Source: CAZGKW01 sp964526295
Lineage (GTDB): Bacteria; Planctomycetota; Phycisphaerae; FEN-1346
Direction: 5' to 3'
Assembly (NCBI GenBank): GCA_964526295.1
Contig: CAZGKW010000060.1
Location: 1 to 21,787, forward strand
Length of the DNA: 21,787 bases
Shown: positions 7,639 to 15,001 of the stretch, piece after piece
Layout: each line of letters starts with the position of its first letter
How positions within the stretch are numbered: position 1 is the stretch's first letter
Notes under the pieces: model-generated
What the model was told of the DNA's origin: nothing
Databases searched by the model: none
The model's input: only the letters and a program-made list of their open reading frames with translations
Position numbers and translations under genes: made by a program

Positions 7639-8295
7639 CTAGTGCGCCTTGGCGTCGTAGAACTTCGAGAACGTCGCGGCCATGATCCGGAGCTCCGTGC
7701 TCCAGTTCCGCCGCTCAATGTACGCCAGGTCGGCCTCCAGCTTCTTCCGGAAGGCCTCGACGGTCGTGTCGTAGCCGTTCGTCACCTGGGCGAGGCCCGT
7801 GATGCCCGGGCGGACCGCCAGACGCTTCCGAACCTGCGGATAGGCCTTCTCCAGCTCGGAGAGGATCTCGGGACGTTCCGGCCGCGGCCCCACCAGCGAC
7901 ATGTCGCCGCGAACCACGTTCAGGAGCTGCGGCAGCTCGTCGACGTGGCTCTTCCGCATCCATCGGCAGACGGGCACGACGCGGGGGTCGCCCGCCTTGG
8001 CCCAGACGGCCTTGCCGGCCGACTCGGCGTCGACGTACATCGTCCGCAGCTTGTACATCTTGAACAGCTTGCCGTCCTTGCCCATTCGAACCTGGGTGAA
8101 GAGGACCGGCCCCTTGCTCGAAAGCTTGATCAGGAGGGCGCAGAGACCCAGCAGGGGGAGGGCCAGAACGAGGGCCAGAAAGCCAAGGACGATGTCCACG
8201 ACCTCTTTGGCCAGCTCGAAGTAGCGGCGGGCGAGCTGCGTCATCAGGCCCGCAACGCCGACTCCGACTCCGACGAGTGTGATGGGCTCCGGCAT
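7639..8295 (-). CDS. Undecaprenyl-phosphate sugar-1-phosphate transferase (bacterial sugar transferase family)
   Basis: Encodes 218 aa. The ATG at 8295 has AAGGGGGG upstream; longer in-frame starts add an unrelated Ala/Pro-rich leader. Small monotopic phosphoglycosyl transferase: hydrophobic re-entrant helix at ~33-58 with a central Pro (47), KGPVLFTQVRMG (61-72), KMYKLRTM (79-86), catalytic Asp-Glu in VDELPQLLNVVRGDMS (118-133), LVGPRPERPE (134-143) and RPGITGLAQVTNG (162-174). It transfers a sugar-1-phosphate from a nucleotide sugar to undecaprenyl phosphate at the inner membrane, the first step of exopolysaccharide or O-antigen assembly. It lies between two divergently oriented PEP-CTERM genes, and its promoter resembles theirs, consistent with the usual link between exosortase systems and polysaccharide. 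The sugar cannot be told from sequence. Confidence 0.92.
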   Translation of the reverse strand: MPEPITLVGVGVGVAGLMTQLARRYFELAKEVVDIVLGFLALVLALPLLGLCALLIKLSSKGPVLFTQVRMGKDGKLFKMYKLRTMYVDAESAGKAVWAKAGDPRVVPVCRWMRKSHVDELPQLLNVVRGDMSLVGPRPERPEILSELEKAYPQVRKRLAVRPGITGLAQVTNGYDTTVEAFRKKLEADLAYIERRNWSTELRIMAATFSKFYDAKAH

Positions 8296-8355
8296 GCGCC
8301 CCCCTTCATGGGCCTTGGCGGCCGATATCGGGCCGTCCGGGGCCAAGTGTGGGGG

Positions 8356-8422
8356 CGGTGTGCCGGACGAGACGGCATCATCGAGAGCCGGGCGCACAAA
8401 AAGCCCGGCACACCGACCCGGG
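8356..8422 (-). promoter_or_regulatory. Competing stem-loops in the sugar transferase leader
   Basis: On the leftward transcript, CCCGG (8422-8418) can pair with CCGGG (8408-8404), followed by a C then TTTTT. The same segment (8405-8415) can instead form an 11-bp perfect stem with 8356-8366 (CGGTGTGCCGG). The two structures exclude each other. The first resembles a weak terminator. Because the alternative partner lies downstream of the T-run, a classic antitermination order is not met. Confidence 0.4.
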
Positions 8423-8759
8423 TGGACCGGCCATCCTGGCTAGGGCTGTCGCCGGTCTACCCCGAATTTTCGCGTATCCAACCCCGAGCAGGGACCCTCG
8501 GGCCGCCTTCCCGGGCTCCTATGCTTGTGCTGCAGGCCGCCATCCGACACTGCGCACCGGCCGGATGCGGCCCTGCCGACTCGCTATTGGGGGGGAAACA
8601 GGCGGAGACCGCTCTGGCGATCCCCTCAACAGAACTGGATCATGATGGCGCGGCTGCGGAACCGGCCACGCCTGCTGGACCCCTCAGCTATGCCCGTTTC
8701 AACCGGTCCCGCGCTCACGCGCGGTCCCCCCGCCGACCAGCGCGGCTGACAGACGGCGA

Positions 8760-8788
8760 AGTATACCCGACAAAACGGCCCGTGTCAA
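8760..8788 (-). promoter_or_regulatory. Sigma70-type promoter for the sugar transferase
   Basis: Minus strand reads TTGACA (8788-8783), a 17-bp spacer (8782-8766) and TATACT (8765-8760). The spacer holds CGTTTTGTCGGG next to the -10 box, echoing the two PEP-CTERM/acyltransferase-side promoters. It is about 460 bases from the start codon at 8295. Confidence 0.7.
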
Positions 8789-9110
8789 ATGGCGAGGACG
8801 GTTCTTTCACTTTCGTAGCGTTCTCTGAGCGGAAATGGCGATCAGACACAAGATTCGGGCGGCTAACGACAATCTGCTTTGTCTGGGAAACCTCTCCAAT
8901 CGGGGCGGACATGGGGGCGCCCGCCGGCCAAATGCCCTAGTCGGCCATGGGGGAACCCCCTGATCTGCTGCGCCATCCCGTCTAGGGTCCTCTGCGACCC
9001 CCCAAGCAAGGCCCTGGAAGCGGGCGCCCGGCCGGCTCGCCGTGAAAGGACGGGGCCGGCCCAGGGGGCCGCCGACCCGGCGAGATTCCCGTTGGAACGG
9101 CAGGAAACAT

Positions 9111-9138
9111 TTGACTTCGCCCGGTTTTGTGGTATATT
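9111..9138 (+). promoter_or_regulatory. Sigma70-type promoter for PEP-CTERM gene 2
   Basis: TTGACT at 9111-9116, a 16-bp spacer and TATATT at 9133-9138. The spacer ends GGTTTTGTGG, matching the promoter at 1596-1624 apart from one inserted base there. The expected leader is about 190 bases. Confidence 0.72.
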
Positions 9139-9239
9139 TTCCCTGTAGAGTGGGGTGTGCGGCGATCCGCCTGCCTCAAGGGGGAGGCTGGCGGGGAACC
9201 ACGCTCCACACGAAAACAAGATCGGCTCGTCGCTAACGA

Positions 9240-9284
9240 GGCGGCTTCCGGGGGCAAGGAAACCCGAGGGCCGCCTTTGTGTTT
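9240..9284 (+). promoter_or_regulatory. Leader stem-loop followed by T-rich run
   Basis: GGCGGC (9240-9245) pairs with GCCGCC (9270-9275) and CGGG (9249-9252) with CCCG (9263-9266), with two possible G-U pairs between. TTTGTGTTT follows at 9276-9284. It looks like an attenuator or weak terminator about 50 bases before the PEP-CTERM 2 start codon. Confidence 0.45.
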
Positions 9285-9331
9285 GAACGGACAGATTGGT
9301 CTAGACTGATACGAGAGAGAGGACACCGGCT

Positions 9332-10645
9332 ATGAAACGCGCGAGACTGCTGGCAGTGGCGGGAATGCTGGCCATGACGGCCGGTTCGGCAACGGCGAGC
9401 CTGGACGTGCCCCTACCGCCGCCGGGCAAGATGGAGGTGGACGCGTTCGGCGCTTTTGCCGAAGTTTTCGTCGAGGTTCTGGATGAAGTGGAGATCCCGG
9501 GCCTGGGGGTTGTCCCGGCCGGGGCGTACATCAACGATGTCGCTATCGGCTACACGCTTGACGCCGACGGGGCCGGGACGCCCGACTTCGTCCTGTACAA
9601 CGGAGCTACGAGCACGACCGGAGCCGCCCAGACGCCGCCCAGTGGGGCGGTCCTGGTCGGGGCCCAACAGATCACCGATCTGTTCACCGGAGCAGGCAAC
9701 TACGAGGGCAAGACCGCCGGCCGGATCTACGTCGGCGGTGTCGTCCAGTCCATCTCGTCCAGCAACAGCAACGGGCAGCCACTGGGAACGGTCAACTATG
9801 CCACGTCCGCCCTGAATCAAGAGGACGTCCAGCAGTTGACGTTCGGCCTTTACAACGCACACATCGAGAGCATGTCCCTGGAAGCGATTTCGGCGGACGG
9901 GCACGCCGGCTTCGTCAATTCGTCGTTTGCGCTCGGCGGCAACGATGCCGTCCACCTTGACGTCTGGGCCGACGCTCAGGCAGACGCCACACTGACGTCA
10001 CCGGTCGGCGGAGGAGGAGCGCGCTATGGCTCGGCCGGCGGCACCTTTACAGAGCTGCCCGTCCGCGAGACCGACGGCAGTCTGATCGTGGACCTCGACG
10101 ACGGGACGTACTGGGACCGAAACACGACCGGTTGGGGAGAGCTCGGGTTCGCCGGCGATTCGGACGACGAGGTTTTCTGGTCGTTCGTCGGCAACCCGGA
10201 GTCGAACCTGAAGGTCGTGGAAAGTTTCCAGGACACTGGCGAAGTTCTCGCGATGCCGAACGTGTCCGGCGGGGGACCAACCACCCTCTCCGTACTGGTG
10301 CAGGGGCCGAGCGACATCTCCGATCCCGGGTTCAAGGTCGAAGGCCAGTTCGTGCCGGGCATGAGCCTGGCGCCGGCGGGTAAGACCCGTGCCGACGGGA
10401 CCGGTTTCGGCAACAATCTACTCCTCGGCGACTACCTCCTGAGCGGAGAATTCGTCTTCGGCTCCGAGCCGGCCGGCACGTACGACAGCGACCCCGACAC
10501 GTTCACCTTCCAGCAAGGCGCCGGGACAGCGGGCCAGGGCGACCTGACCCAGCTTTCCGGCGCCTTGGTTCCCGAGCCGGCGACGCTCGCCTTTGTCGCC
10601 GTCGGCGGGCTGGGCATGATGCTGATCCGTCGCCGCAGGCGGTAA
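9332..10645 (+). CDS. PEP-CTERM sorting-domain protein 2
   Basis: Encodes 437 aa from ATG with AGAGGA about eight bases upstream. Signal peptide: MKRARLL then a hydrophobic core, cleavage likely after ATA (~22). The C-terminus carries PEP at 414-416, a hydrophobic helix and five terminal arginines, the exosortase sorting signal. The N-terminal portion aligns throughout with PEP-CTERM 1 (for example DAFGAFAE, GAGTPDFVLY, GRxYVGGVxQSI) with many substitutions; residues 246-348 are identical through the 311-bp block. No catalytic motif was recognised; it is probably an extracellular matrix or surface protein. It has its own promoter and terminator, so it is likely monocistronic. Confidence 0.88.
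   Translation: MKRARLLAVAGMLAMTAGSATASLDVPLPPPGKMEVDAFGAFAEVFVEVLDEVEIPGLGVVPAGAYINDVAIGYTLDADGAGTPDFVLYNGATSTTGAAQTPPSGAVLVGAQQITDLFTGAGNYEGKTAGRIYVGGVVQSISSSNSNGQPLGTVNYATSALNQEDVQQLTFGLYNAHIESMSLEAISADGHAGFVNSSFALGGNDAVHLDVWADAQADATLTSPVGGGGARYGSAGGTFTELPVRETDGSLIVDLDDGTYWDRNTTGWGELGFAGDSDDEVFWSFVGNPESNLKVVESFQDTGEVLAMPNVSGGGPTTLSVLVQGPSDISDPGFKVEGQFVPGMSLAPAGKTRADGTGFGNNLLLGDYLLSGEFVFGSEPAGTYDSDPDTFTFQQGAGTAGQGDLTQLSGALVPEPATLAFVAVGGLGMMLIRRRRR
10067..10377 (+). repeat. 311-bp perfect repeat shared with 6127-6437 (inverted)
   Basis: Reverse complement of 6127-6437 with no mismatch. It lies within codons 246-348 of PEP-CTERM gene 2. The two copies are in opposite orientation about 3.6 kb apart. 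Confidence 0.95.
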
Positions 10646-10672
10646 GCCTCAAGCGAACCGAATGACGCTCAC

Positions 10673-10705
10673 GGGGAGGCCCCCGAGCGGGCCTCCCCTT
10701 CTTTT
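10673..10705 (+). terminator. Rho-independent terminator of PEP-CTERM gene 2
   Basis: Ten-bp perfect stem GGGGAGGCCC (10673-10682) with GGGCCTCCCC (10689-10698), six-base loop, then TTCTTTT. It starts 27 bases after the stop codon. Confidence 0.9.
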
Positions 10706-10869
10706 CGCGCGGTGGTTCGGCTCGCGCCGACCCCGGCCGTCGTCCGTGGCCGTGCTCGGACGCGTGCCCTTCCCCGCGGCCGTCCGTAGCCATGCAGCCG
10801 GTCGGGGCCTCCCCCCACCGTCCGGAGCAGCCCCCCTGCGGTGGCCCGCCTTTTCCGCCGACCACGTGC

Positions 10870-10898
10870 TTGAGCACAGCGTCCCGACCCGCTACCAT
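10870..10898 (+). promoter_or_regulatory. Probable promoter of the dehydrogenase/isomerase operon
   Basis: TTGAGC at 10870-10875, a 17-bp spacer and TACCAT at 10893-10898, 38 bases before the start codon at 10937. Box matches are moderate. The T-rich spacer seen in the other promoters is absent. Confidence 0.5.
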
Positions 10899-10936
10899 CG
10901 CCCCCCGCACGCCTCACGAAACCGGAAGGAACCGCC

Positions 10937-11971
10937 ATGCCCAAGGAGCTGGTCTGCACCGAGCCGTACAGGCTCGCCTGGCGCGAGTACGACGAGCCGC
11001 CCCTCGGGGCCGGCCAGGTCCGCGTCAGGGCCGAGTTCGGCGCGGCCAAGCACGGCACCGAGATGGCCTTCTTCAAGGGCTACCTGGCCGACCACGGCGG
11101 CTGGGACGAGGCCCGCGGCATCTTCTCGCCCGACGTCCCCGTCGAGCCCTACCCCTGCCCCGTGGGGAACATGACCGTCGGCACCGTCACCGAGGTCGGC
11201 CCGGATGTGACGGCCCTGGCGGCCGGCGACCGTGTCCTGGCTTACGCGGGCTTCCGCGAGACGCTGACCCTCGACACAGGCGCCTGCTGGAAGGTCACGC
11301 CGGAGCTCGCGTGGCAGTCGGCGGTGTGCCTCGACCCGGCCGACTTCGCCATGGGGGCGGTCCGCGACGGCCGGGTCCGCGTCGGCGACGCCGTGGCCGT
11401 CTTCGGCCTGGGGGCGATCGGCCTCTTTGTCGTCCAGCTCGCCCGCCTCTCGGGGGCCGGCCCCATCGTCGCCCTCGACCCGGTCGAGGCCCGCCGCGAC
11501 GCCGCCGCCGGCATGGGGGCCGACCTCGTGCTCGACCCGACGGCCTGCGATGCGGGGGCCGAGGTCCGGGCCGCCACGGACGGACGCGGGGCCGACGTCG
11601 TCATCGAATACAGCGGCGCGGCGGCGGCCCTCCAGGCGGCCTTGCGGGGCGTGGCCTACGGCGGGACGGTCGTGGCGGGGGCGTTCCCCCCGCCGTACGC
11701 GGCCGGCCTCGACTTCGGCGCCGAGGCCCACGTCAACATCCCCGAGATCGTCTTCAGCCGCTCGTGCAGTGAACCGAACCGCGACCATCCCCGGTGGAAC
11801 GAGCGGCGGATCCAGGCCACGTGCCTCCGCCTGTTCATCGAGGGCCGTCTCTGCGGCGAGAAGGTGGTCACGCCCGTCGTCCCGTTCGCCGAACTGCCCC
11901 AGGTCTACCCCGAGATCGCCAAGGGGGCCGAGTTCGGCATCAAGCTCGGCACCGAGTACCCCGCCGCGTAA
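10937..11971 (+). CDS. Zinc-type medium-chain dehydrogenase (MDR superfamily)
   Basis: Encodes 344 aa from ATG, AAGGA about eight bases upstream. N-terminal GroES-like domain includes the KHGTE motif (39-43, as in the xGTE subgroup) and GTVTEVGPDVTALAAGDRV (82-100). The nucleotide-binding domain starts near 150 with GxGxxG at G157/G159/G162 and D181 at the end of strand 2, which favours NAD(H). The four-Cys structural zinc lobe is not evident, so zinc content is uncertain. It should oxidise or reduce a sugar or polyol-type alcohol. It is 12 bases from the isomerase-like gene, so the two are co-translated and probably act in one carbohydrate pathway. The substrate cannot be assigned. Confidence 0.85.
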   Translation: MPKELVCTEPYRLAWREYDEPPLGAGQVRVRAEFGAAKHGTEMAFFKGYLADHGGWDEARGIFSPDVPVEPYPCPVGNMTVGTVTEVGPDVTALAAGDRVLAYAGFRETLTLDTGACWKVTPELAWQSAVCLDPADFAMGAVRDGRVRVGDAVAVFGLGAIGLFVVQLARLSGAGPIVALDPVEARRDAAAGMGADLVLDPTACDAGAEVRAATDGRGADVVIEYSGAAAALQAALRGVAYGGTVVAGAFPPPYAAGLDFGAEAHVNIPEIVFSRSCSEPNRDHPRWNERRIQATCLRLFIEGRLCGEKVVTPVVPFAELPQVYPEIAKGAEFGIKLGTEYPAA

Positions 11972-11983
11972 GAGGAGCCTTCC

Positions 11984-12760
11984 ATGCGCATCAAGCAGTC
12001 GGTCTGCTATCCGCTTTTCCGGCCGAAGGGGATGGCCCTGGACGAGCTGTTCGAGGCGATCGCCGGCATCGGCTACGCGGCGGTCGAGTCGTGGAAGCGG
12101 AACGAGGAGTTCGAGGAGGCCGTCGCGACCGCCCACAAGCACGGCCTCGTCTTCGCCAGCATGACGGGCCACGATTCGCTGCCCGACGGCCTGAACCGCC
12201 GGTCGAACCACGACCGCATCGAGCGTGAGCTCCGCGAGTCGATCGACCTGGCCGCCGACCGCGGCATCCCGAACCTCATCTGCTTCAGCGGCAACCGCCA
12301 CGAGGGAAGCGATGAGGAGGGCATCGAGACTTGCGCCGAGGGGCTCAAGCGTATCGCCGAGTACGCCGAGAAGAAGGGCGTCAACGTCAACCTGGAGCTC
12401 CTGAACTCCCGCATCAACCACCCGGGGTACCAGTGCGACCGCACGACCTGGGGCGTCGCCGTCTGCGAACGGGTCGGCAGCCCCCGCGTCAAGCTCCTCT
12501 ACGATATCTATCACATGCAGATCATGGAGGGCGACCTGGTCCGCACCATCGCCGAGAACATCCGGTGGATCGGGCACTTCCACACCGCGGGCAACCCCGG
12601 CCGGCACGACCCCGACGACGACCAGGAGCTGAACTACACGGGCATCTGCCGGGGCATCGCCGCCGCCGGGTACGAGGGGTACGTGGGGCACGAGTTCTCG
12701 CCCAAAGGCGACCCGATCGAGGCCCTCCGGGCGACCTTCCCGATCTGCGACCAGGGGTGA
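11984..12760 (+). CDS. Hydroxypyruvate isomerase-like TIM-barrel protein (Xyl isomerase/AP-endonuclease-like fold)
   Basis: Encodes 258 aa from ATG, with GAGGAG about seven bases upstream. Metal-binding and catalytic residues of the Hyi group are in place: Glu138 in NLELLN, Asp174 and His177 in LLYDIYHMQ, His200 in GHFHTAGNPGRHD, and Glu237 in YVGHEFSP. Length matches hydroxypyruvate isomerases (~258 aa). This fold interconverts ketose/aldose-like acids (hydroxypyruvate to tartronate semialdehyde) or epimerises ketoses using a divalent metal. In planctomycetes many such paralogues serve unassigned sugar pathways. The next gene follows after 34 bases. Hyi-like family call is strong, exact substrate is not. 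Confidence 0.87.
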   Translation: MRIKQSVCYPLFRPKGMALDELFEAIAGIGYAAVESWKRNEEFEEAVATAHKHGLVFASMTGHDSLPDGLNRRSNHDRIERELRESIDLAADRGIPNLICFSGNRHEGSDEEGIETCAEGLKRIAEYAEKKGVNVNLELLNSRINHPGYQCDRTTWGVAVCERVGSPRVKLLYDIYHMQIMEGDLVRTIAENIRWIGHFHTAGNPGRHDPDDDQELNYTGICRGIAAAGYEGYVGHEFSPKGDPIEALRATFPICDQG

Positions 12761-12794
12761 GACAGGCCGGGCGGAGGCCCCCAGGGAAACCACG

Positions 12795-14045
12795 ATGACC
12801 GGGAGCCGCATCGACATCCTGACAGAAATCGACCTCCATGACTTCGGCGAAATCCACGTTCACCCGGGGGACGTCGACGGCGACGGGCGCCTGGAGCTTG
12901 TTTTCGCTCAAGGCCAGGACCACGCCGGGCCCGCGCCTTCGACCGGCTTCTACCCCCACGAGAAAGTCATCTGGTGCGTGACGGCCATCGACCTGGAAGG
13001 CAACGTCCTGTGGCAGCACGGCCGGCCGCGCCCCGACGCCGACCCGAACCGCAAGTACCACGGCCGCGGGCCGGTTGTCGTGCACGACCTGGACGGTGAC
13101 GGGTCGGCCGAAGTCGTCTACGTCACAGCCCCGACCTGCGGCGACTGCCGTCTCCGGCTCCTGCACGGCACGGACGGGTCGCTCGTCCGCGAGGTGCGGA
13201 CCTGGGCTTCCTACAGTCTCTTCCCTGCGGATCTCCGTGGCCTGGAACGAAAGGGCGACCTCGTCCTGGGCAACGCCCTGTGGCTGGTGTTCACCTACAC
13301 GCAGGACTTGGAGCCGATGCTCCGGTGGCACCGCTTCTACGGCGGGGGGCACCGCCACGCGGCGGCCGACGTGACCGGCCAGGGGCGCGACGACCTGTTC
13401 ATCGGCCTCGGCCGGTACGACGCCGACGGGCGGCGGATCTGGTGGCGGCCGGACCTCGACGATGCCCTCGAGCAGATGCCCTGCTGCCCCCACATGGACA
13501 AGGTCGAGGTCCGCCGCTTCTTCGCCGACCGGGACGATTGGCAGGTGCTCTGGGTCGGCGGCCGCGACGTGTTGTGCGTCGACGCCGCCGACGGCACGCT
13601 CAGGTGGCGGCTGCGGGGGAAACACCTCCACCATTACGCGGTGGGCCGTTTCGACCCCGGCTCGCCCGACTTGATGGTCTACGCGGCCGAGGCCCACGAG
13701 CACCGGGGGTCGCACCTCGTCGGGGCCGACGGAGCGGTCCGCTGGAGCCGCGATCTGGGGCCGGGCCTGGCCCGGACGGTCCGTAGTGCCGGGCCGGAAG
13801 GCGAGGACGTCCTGGCGCTGGTTCATCCGCCCGCCGGCGAGGCGTCTTGCCTGCTCCGATTGAGCGGTGACAGGTGGCTCGACCTGCCCCTGCCGCCGGT
13901 GCCCGAGATGCATCGGTCCCGCGGCGTCCAGCCGGACCGAGGGGGCCGCTGGGGCATCACCCTTTATGACGTGGACGGCGACGGCACCGACGAAATCCTC
14001 GCGCACAACCGCAAGCGGCTGGTCATCCTGAAGGTCCGTCCGTGA
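12795..14045 (+). CDS. FG-GAP/VCBS-like beta-propeller protein, function unknown
   Basis: Encodes 416 aa from ATG; only a weak CAGGGAAA site lies upstream. Calcium-binding-type repeats DVDGDG (26-31), DLDGDG (98-103) and DVDGDG (392-397) each precede a beta strand, as in FG-GAP or rhamnogalacturonan-lyase-like propellers; further degenerate blades (AADVTGQGRDDLFIG) lie between. No signal peptide or membrane segment is seen, unusual for this family, which normally acts outside the cell. It is the last gene after a dehydrogenase and isomerase, so a role in sensing or cleaving a sugar polymer is possible. It ends 32 bases from the convergent hydrolase gene. Confidence 0.72.
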   Translation: MTGSRIDILTEIDLHDFGEIHVHPGDVDGDGRLELVFAQGQDHAGPAPSTGFYPHEKVIWCVTAIDLEGNVLWQHGRPRPDADPNRKYHGRGPVVVHDLDGDGSAEVVYVTAPTCGDCRLRLLHGTDGSLVREVRTWASYSLFPADLRGLERKGDLVLGNALWLVFTYTQDLEPMLRWHRFYGGGHRHAAADVTGQGRDDLFIGLGRYDADGRRIWWRPDLDDALEQMPCCPHMDKVEVRRFFADRDDWQVLWVGGRDVLCVDAADGTLRWRLRGKHLHHYAVGRFDPGSPDLMVYAAEAHEHRGSHLVGADGAVRWSRDLGPGLARTVRSAGPEGEDVLALVHPPAGEASCLLRLSGDRWLDLPLPPVPEMHRSRGVQPDRGGRWGITLYDVDGDGTDEILAHNRKRLVILKVRP

Positions 14046-14077
14046 AGCGGGCCGGCGGACGCGGCGATCGCGGCGGC

Positions 14078-14992
14078 TCAATCGTGTGGGGCGGAGGCCG
14101 GGGACGCTCCGGACGGGGCCGTCTCGCTGAACAGAGGCCTGCCCGCGTCTGCCCGGCGGGCCTGTGCGAACACCCACTCGACCAGCTCGGGATCGGCCAG
14201 GCCGCGTTCCCAGGCGGCGTTGTGGTTGCCCCCCTTGTACTCGGTGTAGCGGATGCGCCCGTCGGGCGAGCGACGGTCGATCCGTTCGGCCGTCTCCTCC
14301 GCCACCGGCTCCCCGCCGCGGGCCTTCAAGAGCGCCGTGAACATCTCCCGCGAGGCCTTCACGGGCACGAACGGGTCGCGGTCACCGTGAAAGATCCAGA
14401 GCGGGACCTCCTTGATGCGCCCGGCGAGCGACGGGTCGCCCCCGCCGCAGATCGGCACGGCGGCGGCGAACGTCTCCGGGTGCCGCTGCACCAGGTCCCA
14501 TATGCCGTAGCCGCCCATCGACGCTCCGACGACGTAGACGCGCCGCGTGTCGACGGGGTAGGCGCGGACGACCTCCCGGATCAGTTCGCGGAGGACCTTG
14601 ACCGATGCCGAGGGTTCGTCGGGCATCCGGTGCGACCCCATCTTGGCCCCCCGCGGGCTGACCCAGTTCCGCCCCTGGATGGCCACGGGCCGCAGGACGA
14701 ATGCCGGATGCCGCCCCTGGTGCTCATCGCGGTAGAACGCCTGCTGCGGCAGATTCGGACCGCCGTGACCGTTCGACCGGAGACCGCCGTGAAGCCAGAC
14801 GACCAGCGGCAGCGGCTTCTCGCCCGTCTTCGCGCCGGTCGGTGAGAACCGGTAGTAGTTGATCGAGCCGCCCGTCGAGGCGGTGAACGGCGTCATCGGG
14901 CTCCACGTGCCGTACTTGAAGGCCTGGGGCACCTTGTCTGCCCCGACAAGCAACGGGGCGATAGGCATGAGAGTCGCGAGTGTCCGTCGCAT
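14078..14992 (-). CDS. Secreted alpha/beta-hydrolase (PHB-depolymerase/feruloyl-esterase-like)
   Basis: Encodes 304 aa; ATG at 14992 with AGGGG upstream, overlapping the end of the preceding ATP-grasp gene region (9-base gap). N-terminal MRRTLATLMPIAPLLVGA looks like a short signal peptide. Hydrolase features: WLHGG oxyanion region (66-70), nucleophile Ser158 in GASMGGYG, Asp206 in HGDRDPFVP, and His257 in GGNHNAAW, a complete triad. Architecture fits dienelactone-hydrolase or LpqC-type esterases acting on polymer-linked esters. The C-terminal ~25 residues are Ala/Pro/Ser-rich and likely disordered. Third gene in an operon with an ATP-grasp and a metallopeptidase-like protein. Substrate unknown. 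Confidence 0.84.
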   Translation of the reverse strand: MRRTLATLMPIAPLLVGADKVPQAFKYGTWSPMTPFTASTGGSINYYRFSPTGAKTGEKPLPLVVWLHGGLRSNGHGGPNLPQQAFYRDEHQGRHPAFVLRPVAIQGRNWVSPRGAKMGSHRMPDEPSASVKVLRELIREVVRAYPVDTRRVYVVGASMGGYGIWDLVQRHPETFAAAVPICGGGDPSLAGRIKEVPLWIFHGDRDPFVPVKASREMFTALLKARGGEPVAEETAERIDRRSPDGRIRYTEYKGGNHNAAWERGLADPELVEWVFAQARRADAGRPLFSETAPSGASPASAPHD

Positions 14993-15001
14993 CGTTGGCC
15001 C

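Larger units (their letters stand above)
8296..9331. other. 1-kb intergenic region with divergent promoters and long leaders
   Basis: No protein gene is supported. It holds a leftward promoter (8760-8788) whose transcript would carry a ~450-base leader before the sugar transferase, and a rightward promoter (9111-9138) with a ~190-base structured leader before PEP-CTERM gene 2. The 320 bases between the two promoters show no recognised operator. Confidence 0.55.

Noticed and set aside
7423..8940. 505-codon rightward frame across the sugar transferase
   Set aside because: Antisense to a textbook phosphoglycosyl transferase and running through intergenic sequence; no protein features.
10892..12817. 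641-codon leftward frame
   Set aside because: Antisense to the dehydrogenase and isomerase, both with intact active-site motifs; Val/Arg/Asp-rich translation without domains.
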